A stretch of 64,000 bases of DNA from Psettodes erumei (GCA_016785225.1 JAFBJZ010000617.1:584001-648000); one strand, 5' to 3'. Positions 31,774 to 44,784 are shown, counted from the stretch's first letter. Numbers and translations: made by a program. The notes: generated from the letters alone by a model not told the origin.

Positions 31774-31861
31774 TCCTTCGAGCCGGAGTTGAACCAGCGA
31801 CCTAAGGATGTCAGCTTTACTTTCCTACAGTCCTCCGCTCTACCAACTGAGCTATCGAAGG
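31774..31861 (-). tRNA. tRNA-Tyr (GTA), copy 7
   Basis: 88 nt, 15-nt intron like copy 3. Intact stems and boxes with TTTT downstream. Confidence 0.95.
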
Positions 31862-32015
31862 TGTTGATGGATGTACTCTGCTGCATACAAGAAAAATCCA
31901 ACTGAGGCTGAAGAAATGACTAATTTTTTTTTTCATGTGTGGTTTTAACAGAGAATTGTAATGTGGAAATGCTTTGTCAGGTGGCTGCAATTGTGTATCA
32001 GCTACAAAAGTCGTT

Positions 32016-32102
32016 TCCTTCGAGCCGGAGTTGAACCAGCGACCTAAGGATGTCGGCTTTGTTTTCTACAGTCCTCCGCTCTACCAACTGAGCTATCGAA
32101 GG
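32016..32102 (-). tRNA. tRNA-Tyr (GTA), copy 8
   Basis: 87 nt, 14-nt intron carrying several substitutions relative to copy 4 (GTCGGCTTTGTTTT on plus). The mature body is intact and TTTT follows. It is the first of the array in the direction of transcription. Confidence 0.95.
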
Positions 32103-32694
32103 CGAAACAAATGCGGAAGTGTTTCCTTCTCATCAGATTTATTAATTCAACAAGCATTTCATACTTATTTTATGGTCCCAATCGCTAGTTTTTTAAGCCC
32201 TTCTCCAATACAACACGACGTTCGTTTTATTTATCATGGTCCAATTTGGAGGGAAAAAGACGATACATCCGGGTAAGTTTTAGGGCGTGGCTAGCGTGTA
32301 ATTGACACCTGCCGCTCAGCCAGGATTGACGCAGTAAATCGATGAGTAAATCCTTAAGGAACTTTTAACATTCAGTGTGTTTTTGTTCTGTGTTCGGTTC
32401 TTCTTAAAGACGAGCAAAGGAGTCGGCAGGTTACATTTTCCCGGTAAGTACAGTTTTTCTTCAAGCCGGGCTAGCCAAAATTAGCACGACTCCTGATATT
32501 GCGGTCAATGCGAAGTATAGATGCTAACCAAGCTAGTTAGCTAGCACTAGCGTAACTGATAACTGTACGTTTGTCGTTTCCTGGTCCCACCAGACTGGTA
32601 ACTCGTGCTAACCATAGGCTAGGGGGTGTTCGGTTCCGCTCCGCTAAGTTTTCTGACAGGTCACACACACCACACACACACAAAGTGGTAAAAC

Positions 32695-32735
<41 letters not shown>

Positions 32736-35700
32736 AGTCAGTTGACACACACTTTCGTCTTGCTCAAGATGCATCACTTCCTATTTTCTTTTCCTTTTCG
32801 CACCTGAACTCTTCCTCCCCTGGGTAATCATGTCTAAGTCACATCCACCTGATGGTGGTAGTTGGATCCAGGTCCAGGATGGAGGACTAAATGATCCAAC
32901 GCGCTGTGATGAGCTTGGACAGATTTATCTGATCTGGATGTCTGGTTTCTGACAGGCAGATCGTAAAAAAACAGACAGACTGCCTTCCTCTGTCGTAATT
33001 CAGATGACATAATACTTTGTACAGCTCTAGCCCAGACAGGAACCTGATGGAACGGTTAACACAATTATTTTCACTCAGCACGACCATGGTGTTTTCAGAT
33101 GTTGAAGCCAGAGGAAGATTACTGCAGTTTTAAAAAGAGCAGTACTTAAAAATAACAGTTCATACATACTGGCTGAGAGTGTTTATTACAGTTAGATTAG
33201 ATAGCTGGCTTTGCCTTTACGACTTTGATCAAATGTGTAATGGATCATCAGTGGATCAGCCCAAGATCCTGTTGGCTGACTTGGTGCCAGACTAATCTGA
33301 CAGCCACATGTGCACCAGACTGTGGCTAGAAGGAGCCGAGGTGCTAAGATCATTTAGAAATCTATATCATTTAGAAAAAGTAATGCACAAACAAATCAGC
33401 TGCTAATAAACTGTTATTTTCCAAAGTCTGAGCTGAAGAGACAAAGTTGAACATCATTTGTAGTAACATACGGGCTCCACAAGATGGCAGATAAGCTCCA
33501 AATTAGAACATCTGCACTTTCCACCGCAGCTTGACAAAGGCCTTTCCATCAAAGATGAGGTGGTTCTGCTGCTGAGCCAGCGGACAGCTTTAAACGTGAA
33601 AGAGGTGCAGGCTGTCAGTGTTGTGTTTCTGGCTGCAAACAGCCACAGCATCAACACACAAACAGATGTGTAATCTCAGAGGCTTCCCTGCTCAGTGTGA
33701 CGGACAGAGGATGCTCTGTCTTTAATTAAACTCTCCCCTGTTGTGGCTTGAGGAGCTCTGTCAGATTCTACAGTGTCAGGCAATAATCATAATCGGGGAC
33801 TTTATGCTGGAACTTAAATTAATAAAACAGATGTCAGGTGAACAGATTTCCCTTATGATTTCCTGTAATCCCGAGGCTTGATTTTACCTTAAGGTTGACA
33901 ATGGATAGAGTGAAATACAAATACAGCTTTGGCAAGGTTCCTTTCACATCTTGACAGCTTGTTGAGCTTGTTGTGATTGTGCATGAATCATTGTACTGTT
34001 ACAGTGAGTGACATTAGTGAGGCTGTTGCACCAGCTGTCCGGCCTGGAAACCTGGAGCACACGCACTGGAAATTTAGTGCAAAGAGATGGGAGGAGTGAG
34101 AGAGAGACATGTAAAAGAGGTGGGTTTAAATAAGGTGAAAACAAGAAAATACAAGAAAGAGAGAGGGCTGGGATGGGGGGGCGGGGGGGTTTCCATTTCC
34201 TCATCAGCACTGGAATTAGGAATCAATCACTGGGGACGTCCCTTCCCAGGTTTACACAGCTGAGTGGACTTCAGTGTTGCAGTAGTGCTGTATGAAATGT
34301 TAAATACTCAGTACACAGTCGTGTCCACTTATGATAACGAACAAATATTTACGGCGTGCTATATGGTTGTACGTGCAGCTGCCTGATGTTGACAGGCCTA
34401 CACACACATCTGTCATCAAACAGCAAGCACTGTAATAAACTTCCCACTGTGTGTGTGTGTGCACATTCATACACGCTGCATATTGAATATTGTGGTTTCC
34501 CTCCAATTCCACGCCCTGTCTGTGGAACTCAGCCCTGAGCCCATTGTCTCAAGTCTCATTTTTTTAAAAACAAGTGTTGTGTTGTGTTTGGGCCCTGTGG
34601 TTTCCAACTAACTCAAGCGAGAGGAAATTGTTGGGGGCTGTTTTCTGCAGAGGATTGATCCGCGCGCTGCAGGACTGAGAGACCGTGCGCTCACGACGAT
34701 GAGGGAACATGTCACGCTCATCATGTGTTTTTAATAGTTTTTTGGACGACAATGGAGCTGCCGAGGTTTAGAAGATGAATTAGGCTTTGGAGACGCTCAT
34801 GCAGTACTTGTCAGCAGGGTACAGTCATTGCCTGTCTGAGTTAAAAGCATTAAGATATTACTGATACTTCCTGCTTGTCAGTGGGTACATCTTATTAATT
34901 TATATTCTCTGAGACAAAATGATTCATAAAACGACAGGCATCATTGAAAGTCATAAGTGATTTCAAGCTTTCTCCACAAGTTTGCTTTAACTTCACGGCT
35001 TAGTGGCATCGAAAGGAAGTGCAGGACTCAAGAAATCCTCTTTAAAATCAATACACACAGCCAATAATTCATTAGTGCAGATGAATGGGTGCACGTGGTC
35101 AGACAGTGCTCTCAGTTTTCATGCTCCTGGATGTCTGTGGTGGTGCGTCTGCTAATAAAGTTGCTGTTGAATTATTACAGTAATAAAAGTAGGTGCAGTG
35201 ATGCAGATGTCAGATGTTGCTGGAAATAGAAAACGTTCAGTGATTTCTTTTCTTTTTTTTTTGTCCGGATTCTTTAAGCGACAAGCTGCCAAGTTGGGAA
35301 TGCCGATTAAAATTCTTCTCCTGTTTTAAATTTCTATTTTTTCCCGCCTTTCTTTCCGTATCCTGCTTCGAGCACGCAGACGGCACAGTTCCAACGCAGA
35401 CCTGGATTTTTCAGCTGGCTGGGCTGCGTTCACAGTATTAAACCCAGTCGAGTAGAGATGACTTTCATGAACCTGCGCCCCGTGTCCTGATCCAGCGTGG
35501 AGTTACAGGAACAACAGCAGGAGGCTGCAGGAGTGACATAATGGAGGATGTGAGTCACGCTCCAGCCCTCGGCCCTGTGACTCCGTGGTTTTTCTGTATC
35601 TGGGCTCACGGGATAACAAGAGAAGGATTTGTACTTAAAAAGAACTCAGGCCGGATCTGCTGATCCGATCGGACTCGCAGAAAAGGTGATTTTGGCTAAT

Positions 35701-38323
35701 TGCGGTCTGGGTAGTTACTCCAAAGAATGTAAGACGCTCCTGGCAGTAAACTGTGGGAGTCTGTCGAAAGTGCAATATTTGCAGATTCATGGAGGAACTT
35801 TCCAGAATGAGCTATTTCTGCCTCTCTGTTTTGTGTGGCATTCTCGGCTTCTGGCTGCTGCTGCTTGGCAAACAGGCCCTTTTTCCATTGTGTGTGATTG
35901 AGGTGTAATTCGCCATCTTCCAACCTCTGACACTTTTATGCTTTTCGTCTAATACTTGGTTGTTTTATATCTCTACAAGCTGGATCAGCTGCTTGTGATT
36001 CCTGTGTTGTCTCCATCCCCCTTTGGACCGACCACAGCAACGTTTTTCTTTTTTTCTGTCGATGCTCCAGTTGTGTATTTTTTTGTTCTTTGTGTCTGTC
36101 TGAGACGCTCAGACTAGCAAACCAGATGTTGAACTGTAATGTCTGGGGGACACATTAGCTCTCTCTCCTGTCTCCTTCTCCTCTTCCTCTCGTCTCTCAT
36201 ATCTGCCTCTCCTTTTCCTCTCCTCCTCCTCCTCTTCCTCCTCACCTCTGCTCGCTCTGTTCTCACCAGTCACGTCTCCTCTGGTTTCCACTATTTCCTG
36301 TCTACCGGCACCGAAGGTTTGGCTCAAGGCTAAAGCAAAGTCCACGTGTTACGTGCACGCAACCGCCATGTCCAAACCGCCGCGACCTCTCGACCTCCTA
36401 AATTTCATTTTTTCGAGACCAACAAAAGAGACGTTAGATGTTTTTATTGGGGGAGTTGGGGCACAGAAAACCGTCTTGTCCAGCCAGGAAAAGCAAGCGA
36501 GCTCTTCTCTGTTGTGATGCCAGGGAGATCAGTTTGTCACATGTGAGAAGAACAGCTTCTCCCAGCAGTTAACAAGCATGGAGTCCACAGTGGAATGATT
36601 AAAAAGGTGTCGGACTAAGCTCGGGGATGAGAAAACTGATCCCGCTGCAGAAGCTTACTCGACAGCCGCTCGATGTGCCTCCTCTGCTCGACCCGGCACG
36701 AGAATCCAAAGAGACAAAAGATTTTCCGAAGCTTTCGAAGCGTCGCCAAAAGACAAAACAGTACAAGCTTCTTAGTGTCATCCAGAGAGGACACGACCGA
36801 CCCAGCACCTGCTGCACAAATGCACAGACCATCAGATATTGTAGAAATGCGAGCCAAAGGTCCCACATGAGAAAACATGAGATAGGCCATTGCAGTCTTT
36901 CAGGCATGCAGTGAATTTGGAAGGCGTGTTCAAGACTTTGGTTCTGCCAGTCCCTGAGACGCTGTGTTCGGACCCTCGGACCATTCAGGTCCACGGGACG
37001 GACATGTGGGGGTCGACAGAACTGAAGATGTTTCAGGGTTTATTTTTGGCCTGGCAGATATGAAGGATTTCTGCCAGACCGCTGCTATCGGCTGATTCTC
37101 CTAACTGATGAGGACTGGATCGGTCCCACTCGCTCCAAAAGCTGAAAAACGTCGACCTTGTGTTCAACCGCCAAAACCACCGCACTTCTTATTCCACCGT
37201 GCCTCGACTATGACATCACCCTCGTCTGTCTGCAGCCACCTGCAATGAGCCCGCTTCTCACAAAATCTGCAGCCAGGTCAAACACACACACACACACACG
37301 TCCGAGCACCGGTTTCCAGTTACCTGTGGAAAAAGGTTGGAGGTTTGACTCATAAGGATTTACACCGAGTCAGAGCAGTGATCTTAATCTGGCTCTGACC
37401 CTGGAGCACTGTGTGATGGTGCTGGAAGTAAGATTTAATGCAGAGAAATGTGTCTGAAGTATAAATACATCAACAACACAAGCCTGTCACTTCATCTCGA
37501 TGAGACTCATGCAAAGTGATGCTGCAGCTTCGTGCTGAACGTCGTGAGGACAGAATTCTCCCACTTTGAATTCTGTGTTTTCTGATCTCGTTTGTTCTTC
37601 ACCTCTGACCTTTAACCCCCCTGTAGCTTGTGTTTGCACGCAGCCTACTCACGTTTTCTGGTCAGGTGAACTCTGGCGGCTGCAGTAATGATCACGTGAC
37701 CAGAAGAGGAAGTCAGGTGATCGCCAGCGTCGGCGTCAGGAGGAGGTTTTGGGGCGGATGGATGAGTCAGCACTTGAAATAGTTTTCATAACCGCGACAG
37801 CAAAGGTCATCGAAACTTAATGAAGCGCCGACTTCAGCCCAGATCGTAATATTTCCTGAAACCGGTGCCTACATCTAACCAAGTGGTTTTACTGCCGAAA
37901 CCCGACCGAACCGTGACCGCTCCGCAACCTCAACCACGTGTTGACTGCCGTAACCATGGCAACAAAGGTCCGGGTGGGCCTGAACCAGGAGACAGCACTG
38001 CGGGTTGTATCATAGGGTGTTTATATATTGTCCATGTTTCTTACCTTCTCCTCATATAAAGATGTTTTCTTCCTCCGACGCCATTAGTGTTTCTGCCGCC
38101 CCCTTCTCATTCCTTCCTCTTCTTCGGCTAGTTAAACATAAATGACTTCTGGAGTGATTAAGAACCAAGGTGGTGACCTCCATGATTAGCTCCCCCACCC
38201 CTCCACCCCCTCCACTCCTCCACCCTCTTCTTTTTCTTTCTTGGTGCAGATTTTATCTCAGTTGGAAGTCAGGAACGCATGTGCAGATACCACCGCTACC
38301 ATTAAACCAGACTTTATACAGTA

Positions 38324-38367
<44 letters not shown>

Positions 38368-38397
38368 TAAACCAGACAACCTGGAGAGATAGCATCC

Positions 38398-38434
<37 letters not shown>

Positions 38435-39000
38435 TCCTCATGCTTTCAGACATGTAGATGATGTGGTTTTAAAAACACACACACAAATGCATTCATAGTA
38501 CTTGGCGAGTCTTTTTGAGTATGTGAATAGACATCTTTCTTCTGAGTCCTGCCTGGTGGTCACCCCCACCCCTCCAACCATGTGTCAGGAGGACTTCAGT
38601 GAAAGCTCATAAACTAGTCGGTGAGGCAGCGGGATTAACTCCCTATGTGCTGTCCTGCTTTGAGCGTGACTCCAGATGAATAAAGACAATGAGGTTCATC
38701 CGGACTCGTCCGATCTAACGAGAAACTGAGCCGAACCGGACCAGGCTGGGATGACCCCAACGCCGCGGCGGAGGCTGTTTGAGACGCACTTTCCTCACGC
38801 CCCGGTCCCCGACCCCATCCGAATCCATGCTGGCTCTGGTGTGTGTCCTGAGCTCCCAGTCCCAGGTCTTATTTTCCACACTGGGATCCTTCCCAGCGGC
38901 CGCCGCCGCTTCCAGGAAAACTAAATCACCCCCAGAAATAATGTCCACAGGGAAGACAGAAAGGAAAGAAAAAGACGGAGCAAAGAGAGGCTTATCTTTT
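32103..39000. other. long non-coding interval between tRNA cluster and olfml2b
   Basis: Nearly 7 kb in which I recognise no protein-coding exon. Near its left end two consensus donors follow CpG-containing sequence: GTAAGT after 32271 and after 32451, suggesting a plus-strand transcript of unknown product. Simple repeats: (GT)n at 32695-32733, 38325-38367 and 38403-38433; (CA)n at 37281-37299; C/T-rich tract at 36161-36245. In human this position, between DUSP12 and OLFML2B, holds ATF6; none of its bZIP or luminal-domain motifs is visible. Confidence 0.45.
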
Positions 39001-39008
39001 TAAAAACA

Positions 39009-39014
39009 TTTTAT
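39009..39014 (-). terminator. probable olfml2b polyadenylation signal
   Basis: AATAAA on the minus strand about 1.05 kb past the olfml2b stop codon. Confidence 0.45.
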
Positions 39015-39892
39015 TATAAATTAACAAACCGAACCGTTTGCAGACTTTGCGTAAAGCGATTGACTTCAACCTTGTCTCGGGAGCGAGTAAAGCGTGTTAA
39101 CTTAAATGGGATACAGCTTCCATTCCCACCTGAGCTCAGGTGATGGTGAACAGGCAGCACGCTAAGACATACGTGATATAAAACACACGGTAAAGGCAGT
39201 ATACACGGTTAATATAAAGTATCTTCATATACAGGGACCACTTTCCCATTCACTTATTTACAGTATGTATATATATATTTCCACTTGGGTTTTTCTTCAC
39301 TCGTGATGCTGCTCTGGGCTGAAGTCACTGTACGAACCAGTTTTGGTCCATTTTTTATTCCATTTTTAAAAATCATTGATTTTATCATTATATAGGTTAA
39401 ATGTAAAACGGGTGATAGTGGTTAGATTCTCCCTCCCTTCTTCTCCCTCCTTACGTTCGTCTCTTCTGGCCGAGATGACACGTTCCTGATGGCAGGCTAC
39501 ATATTTTCAGGTGCATATTGGTGAGTTCAGGTTTTAATGTGAGCTGAAGAGTTTAACATCTGGCCGGCGGCGGCAGCAGCTAAACCAATCAAACGTTTTA
39601 CTTCGTTAAACTTCCACCCCGGCGACGTGAGTCATGGAGGGCGGCGAGCAGAACGCTGTGGAGCGTGCCGCGCGTCCAAGTTGTCTTTTTGTCGTACTGG
39701 ATGAGTCCAGGTGTGAAACGTTTCGTGCTCTTTCTGACGGATGTGTTTTGAGTACTGTACACGGCGCAACTTACAGACGGTTAAATCAGCAAAGCTAGTT
39801 TTTAAAGCGCCGCCGACAGCTGACATTTACAAGCTCATAAGTGCTGCTATGGGAAACACGTGGGAATTTGAGAGCGTTAACAGAAACGTAGG

Positions 39893-39930
<38 letters not shown>

Positions 39931-40064
39931 CTGATCAGCAGCTGAGACCGATTCCACCATCCTCCGTTCGCTTGTCGTCGTTTTTTTTCATCCTCGGCTT
40001 TGTTTTCGGCCTCTCGCTGCGTGGCGCTGAACCGGCTCGTCCGCCTCGTTGCCCGTTCGCGGCG

Positions 40065-43000
40065 CTAATAAGCGAAGAGGACGTCGTACATCACCTGATG
40101 CCCGTCGTCCCACGCGTACAGCTTCTTGTCCAGCGGGCAGTAGGCCAGCTGGGAGGTGTGGGCGTGCATGTTGGTGAACGCCAGGCTGGGCACGGTGTGC
40201 GTGAGCGTGTGCGTGTCGAAGGCGTAGGTCACGTTGGCGCCGTGGTGCTCCGTGCTGTCCACGGCGTAAAGGACGCCGCACACCAGGAAGGTGTTCCCGT
40301 AGCGGCCGCGCCGGAGACCCGTGCGGAAGCTCTGGATTGGCTGCAGGTCGCGGGGGTTGAGGTGCACGAGCAGGATGACTTCCTGGTGGAAGCCCTCCGT
40401 GTCCACGGCGGGGTACAGCAGCCACAGGCCCGACTCATCCACGGCAAACTCCACCTGGAACCAAAAAAAAAGACTTTACTTGCAGTTTTAGGAAATGCAC
40501 TACACTACTACTGCAGTACTACACAGCAGTACTATACTATTCAAAGTTTTCTGTAGAAACACAGCTTAGGAAAAGAAGAAAGTTGAGTGTTTGGGAGATG
40601 TTTGTGGCTTTAGGGTTGTAGATAGCTAGCTGTAGCTTCCCTGCAGCCCATCTTTATGCTAAGCTAAGCTAACTACCTCCCACCTACAGGGACTTTTATC
40701 AGGTTAGGTCACCAGTGAAAATATTCAAGTTAGAAGTGTGAATTCAGTTAAACAGGGACCCAAACTATCTGCCCTCTTGACCTCTGCGGTGATTTGTGGT
40801 GTTTTTGTTCCCCCTCGATGACCCGTCATGGCCCTCGAAAGCGTCCCGGGCGCACATTCCTCGAGTAAATCACTCCAGGAACTTGTTCTCGATCGAGATA
40901 AATCACGTCCGCGGCGACTCTCACCTCAGTCTGTGCCCTGTGGACCTGCTCCTCCAGTATGGCGTCGTGCAGCGTGGTCCAGGCGGCCACGTATCGGTGC
41001 CTCAGGTCGTATCTGATGACGTCCCTGCTGAACGCACGGTTGTAGTAGAAGGCGCCGTTAAACACCACGTGGCCGGTCCCCGTGAAACTGTAGGGCAGCT
41101 TGTATGAATTACTGGCCTTACCTGAGCGGGAAGGAGGACACACACAAGGCAAGCGTGAGGCCGGTCACGCTCGCTAACGCACAACGTGACTTTTAGTGTG
41201 TTTAGTGTAACCGTGACTTAATATCCAGGTGTGACCCTTCCTTCTAGATGTTAGTCATTTTAAAGAGTGGGGAGGTTGGGAAAAAAAAAAGAAGACCTTG
41301 GTACTGGGGTCGGCCATAAATAACACACAACTCCTAAACCTGATTTGAAGGTGTTCGCGTCTCGGAACTCCAGGAGGTTGTTGCCGTAGTGACCGCTGGT
41401 GAGGTAGATGACGTTGCCGTGGCCGCGCGCGTCTCTCATCCAGGCGCCGTCCCTCAGGCCGTAAGAGTTGTGCTCAACCGGATCGGAGATGCTGGCCACC
41501 GTGTCCTTGCACACCCCTGGAAGAACACGAGGCGCGAATCAAGACTCGAGAACATCGACGCGCTCTGGAACTGATGAGCTGCCGCGCGGCGTGCAGGTCT
41601 ACCGGGCTTTTTGGTGGTCTTCGGTCGGTCGGCGGGGCTCTCCGTCCAGCTGAGGCGACTTTTGGGTGCCAGCCGGGGCGCCGCCGTGGGAGGGGCATCG
41701 ATGGGCGGGCCCGTCGTCGTATCTGAAGCCGCGGTGCTGTGCTGAGTGACAGGCTGAGTGGTTGCCGGGGGGGTTGTGGTTTGTCGGGAGGTCGCCGTCG
41801 GCTCCGGAGTCGTCGCGGCGGTCGTCGCGGTCGTGGGTGGCATCGTAGTGGGGGCCGGTGTGGTCGTAGTTGGGATTCGTTGGGTGGTAACGGGGGGATC
41901 TGACGCTCTCTGCGTCGGAGCAGGACTGCTTCCTCTCCTCGACGGGTCCTTGACGTCTGGTTCGGTGCCACGGTGGGTGCGGGTCCTGGATTCTGGACCG
42001 GTGAAGTCCTGGCAGGCGGGAGCTGGTCAGAAATCAGTAGGTCCAGGGAAGTGCTGGCAGTCAGAGTCGCTGTGAGAGGAGGAAAACAAAATAAAAGAGG
42101 TCAGTTTAAACAGCAGGTCGCAGTAATGGCTGTGACCATGTGACACGAACTGTCATGTGACTCTCCTTACCCCCGTCGTCCTCGTAGCCCTCCTCTTCTG
42201 CCTTGTAAAAGGTCATGCCCTTGACGACCACGCTGTTCTTGTCTTTGACTGGCTGCCGTGGCTCCGTCTTCTCTTTGATTGGCTTCTGACTTTCCGTCTT
42301 GTTCCCGATTGGCTGTTGTTGTTCCACGCCGTCTTGCTGCAGGTTCTTCTTCATCTGACCGTCGTAATCCTTCTGCAACAGCACAAGGAACATCACGTCC
42401 AGGTTTGTTTTTTAACAGATGAGATGTTTTGAGTCTGATCACGTTCAGATACCTGCTTGTTGGCGTAGGTAGGGGCTCGACTTTTCTGCACCGCGTGGCC
42501 CGGGTCGTTGGCTTTCTTCTTCTTCTGCTGGTTCTTCCTCTCTTTCTCCTTCTCCTTTGCCCTCATCTTCACGCGCTCTTTCTCCCTCGCTCTCTCGGTG
42601 AAATTACGGGCGAAGGCCTGGAGCGCGCAGACGGCGTAAACATTAATCTTGCAGTTAAATTTAAAGCACAAATGATATCCACTGCTGCTTTTTTCTTAAT
42701 TTGGCAGGGTGTAGGCGTCGGTTTCCTGCAGGTAATCTGTATATATCACAAGACAAGTTGTGAATGGGCGTAGCTGCACAGAAACCTCTGAGATCTTTGC
42801 TCAGGATGGCGTGTTGGGAAACTCGCTGGGCATGTTGCATGAAGAGTTGCAGGATTGACTGGAGAGGTGCCTCCTCACTGTATAACAATGGCAGAAGTGT
42901 AATCTGTAATTTCCCTCCCGCAAGCTTGGTCCAGTCCAAGCCACGATCAATTATGGGAAAAGTTTGTCTCCTTCCTTTTTTTAAAGTTATGTGCACTTAA

Positions 43001-43286
43001 AGAAGCTCACAGATGCTCCATGTTGGAGAGCCGTCTTCTGGGAAGGACAACGAGGCAGATGATGGTCAGCGTCTTCCACTTTTTTTTTTTCTGAGGTTGC
43101 GCAAACAACTGTGGATCATGTTGAAATGTAGAGCAGAGTGCAAACCACGATGAACCCCCCCACCCCTCCAAAAAAAACCCAACGCTGTTTGAATGCTCCT
43201 GAGTGACAGGGTAATTTTTAGAGAGACTTCAGGAGCTGAATGTTTGATCAGACATGTCGCCCACTGGAGAAATTACAGCCTCCATA

Positions 43287-43322
<36 letters not shown>

Positions 43323-43494
43323 TCACTTTTTCCATGTCGTCCATCTTAGTCAGCAGTTTGGTGGTGACGGAGTGGAGCTTCAACAAGTCCATCCCGTACA
43401 GAGAGCCCTCCAGCAGGTCGATGATGGTCGCCAGCTCCACGGGCAGAAGACGAGCGGTAGAGAGAGATGATGGGATGGAAACAGAAAAGAATGC

Positions 43495-43537
<43 letters not shown>

Positions 43538-43919
43538 CTGTTTCTACCTTGATGTCGTCCTTGCCGGCCTCCTGCAGCTTTTTAAACCTGTACTCCCCCT
43601 CGCAGGGGTTGACGGCCGACGGCGGCGCCATGCACGTGCACTTCTTGCAGTCCGTTCCCCTGGTGACCGTCTCCACGGTGTAGAAATCCTGGGACGGCGT
43701 CGCGGCGTCGCCGTCGGGGGCCCGGCTGCAGTCGGAGCGTTTGATGGGCCGAACGATGCAGCGGCACACGCAGTCGGACCCCGATGACACGGTCTTTACT
43801 TTGTCGTAGTCGCCCAGCAGCTGTGAGACACGGACAGTGTTTGTCCACTTACTCGGGCTGCTCTCAGGTGAAGAACTCGTGTTCGTATCGGTCAGAAACG
43901 CGTGAACGAGAAGCAGAAG

Positions 43920-43950
<31 letters not shown>

Positions 43951-44784
43951 GGCGTGTGATGGTTTGCAGCTGCAGCCGTGGTGAAGCGGCCTGGGGAGAA
44001 GACGGCTACAGGCGTTTACAAACACGCACATTTTGGTTTGGAGCGCTTGCAGTTAGGAGGTCATTACATAACCGACCGCCAGAAGGATGCAGACTGTTAC
44101 CATGGCGCGCACACACACACACACACAGGTCTGGGTCTGATTTACCACGTCATTTAAGCTGGACCGACAAATTGCTGGGGTTGGGGTTGCTCTTAAATGA
44201 AAAAGAAAGTTAAAACAAAAGTGCTTTGTCCAGTTTTCATCTCGGAGGTGAGACATTCAGGATTTACAGTTAAAAAGCAGTTGTTGTTGTTGTTGTTGTT
44301 GTTTTTAATTTTATGTAGTGGATGGATCATTTTGCTCCAACTGGGCCAACCCCTGAGATGTGAAGTGAAATACATTTATTCAAGTTTCTATCTATTTTGA
44401 ACTTTGCTCATACAAAACTTCAACTTTTACAACTTGCCTACTCGTGGGAAATAGTTTTTTTGTTTGTTTGTTGATTATTTTAACTTTGTCAATAAAGTTT
44501 GTTGACGAAGTTCGGCGACCCACCTGGCTGATGATGTTCTCTTGGTTGTCCATCTCGTCCTCCAGAGGCTCGGCGGTGGGCTCCTGAGCTCTCCCTTCCC
44601 CGGGGGAGCCCGGACCGCCCGCAGCTGTGGCCGCGGGGCGCGCGTCCCGCTCCGGCGCGCCCGGCACCGTGGTGGGCTCGGTCCTCTCCGGCGGCGAGGG
44701 GTCCGCGCTGCTGCCGGTCGCCTCCAGAGCGTGGAGTCCGCTCACGGCGCAGCACAAGATCAGCAGCGACAGCCGGCGCCACAT
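40065..44784 (-). CDS. olfml2b: olfactomedin-like 2B
   Basis: A secreted extracellular-matrix glycoprotein of the olfactomedin family. Exons in order: 44524-44784, 43548-43820, 43327-43434, 42453-42617, 42171-42372, 41603-42022, 41340-41516, 40925-41121, 40065-40454; phases join to 730 residues. It begins with a signal peptide (MWRRLSLLILCCAVSGLHAL). A Cys-rich N-terminal module follows (SGSDCVCRCIVRP, CKKCTCMAPPSAVNPCEGEY), then a coiled-coil segment ending in a Lys/Glu/Arg-rich exon, a variable Thr/Pro-rich linker probably O-glycosylated, and the olfactomedin domain (GVCKDTVASI, YKLPYSFTGTGHVVFNGAFY, WDDGHQVMYDVLFAY end). The linker exon start at 42022 is chosen because the Thr-rich frame requires it; an acceptor 49 bp upstream would shift the frame. 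The gene is divergent from niban1 and its neighbours match human 1q23. Confidence 0.92.
43916..43949. repeat. (AGA)n trinucleotide repeat
   Basis: About eleven AGA units in olfml2b intron 1. A (GTT)n tract is at 44281-44302. GT tracts at 43290-43320 and 43497-43535 flank olfml2b exons 2 and 3. Confidence 0.9.

Noticed and set aside
30324..32276. Recurrent protein-like frames with FEPELNQRPKDV
   Set aside because: They lie exactly on the antisense strand of intact tRNA-Tyr genes, which explain the repetition fully.
33454..33657. Minus-strand frame tested as a possible atf6 remnant
   Set aside because: Its residues do not resemble any part of ATF6 that I know and it has no splice borders.
36109..36345. 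Glu/Arg-rich minus-strand frame
   Set aside because: It is produced by a C/T-rich simple tract at 36161-36245.
39741..40556. 271-codon plus-strand frame
   Set aside because: It runs antisense to the last exon of olfml2b, whose olfactomedin-domain protein is clearly the real product.
41474..41971. Arg/Pro-rich 165-codon minus-strand frame
   Set aside because: It overlaps the olfml2b linker exon in another frame and runs past the donor; the Thr/Pro frame joins the olfactomedin exons in phase. Kept only as a finding about alternative splicing.
42661..42996. 111-codon minus-strand frame in an olfml2b intron (contains LDWTKLAGGK)
   Set aside because: It may be part of an old mobile element, but I recognise no family, terminal repeat or target duplication, so I do not call one.
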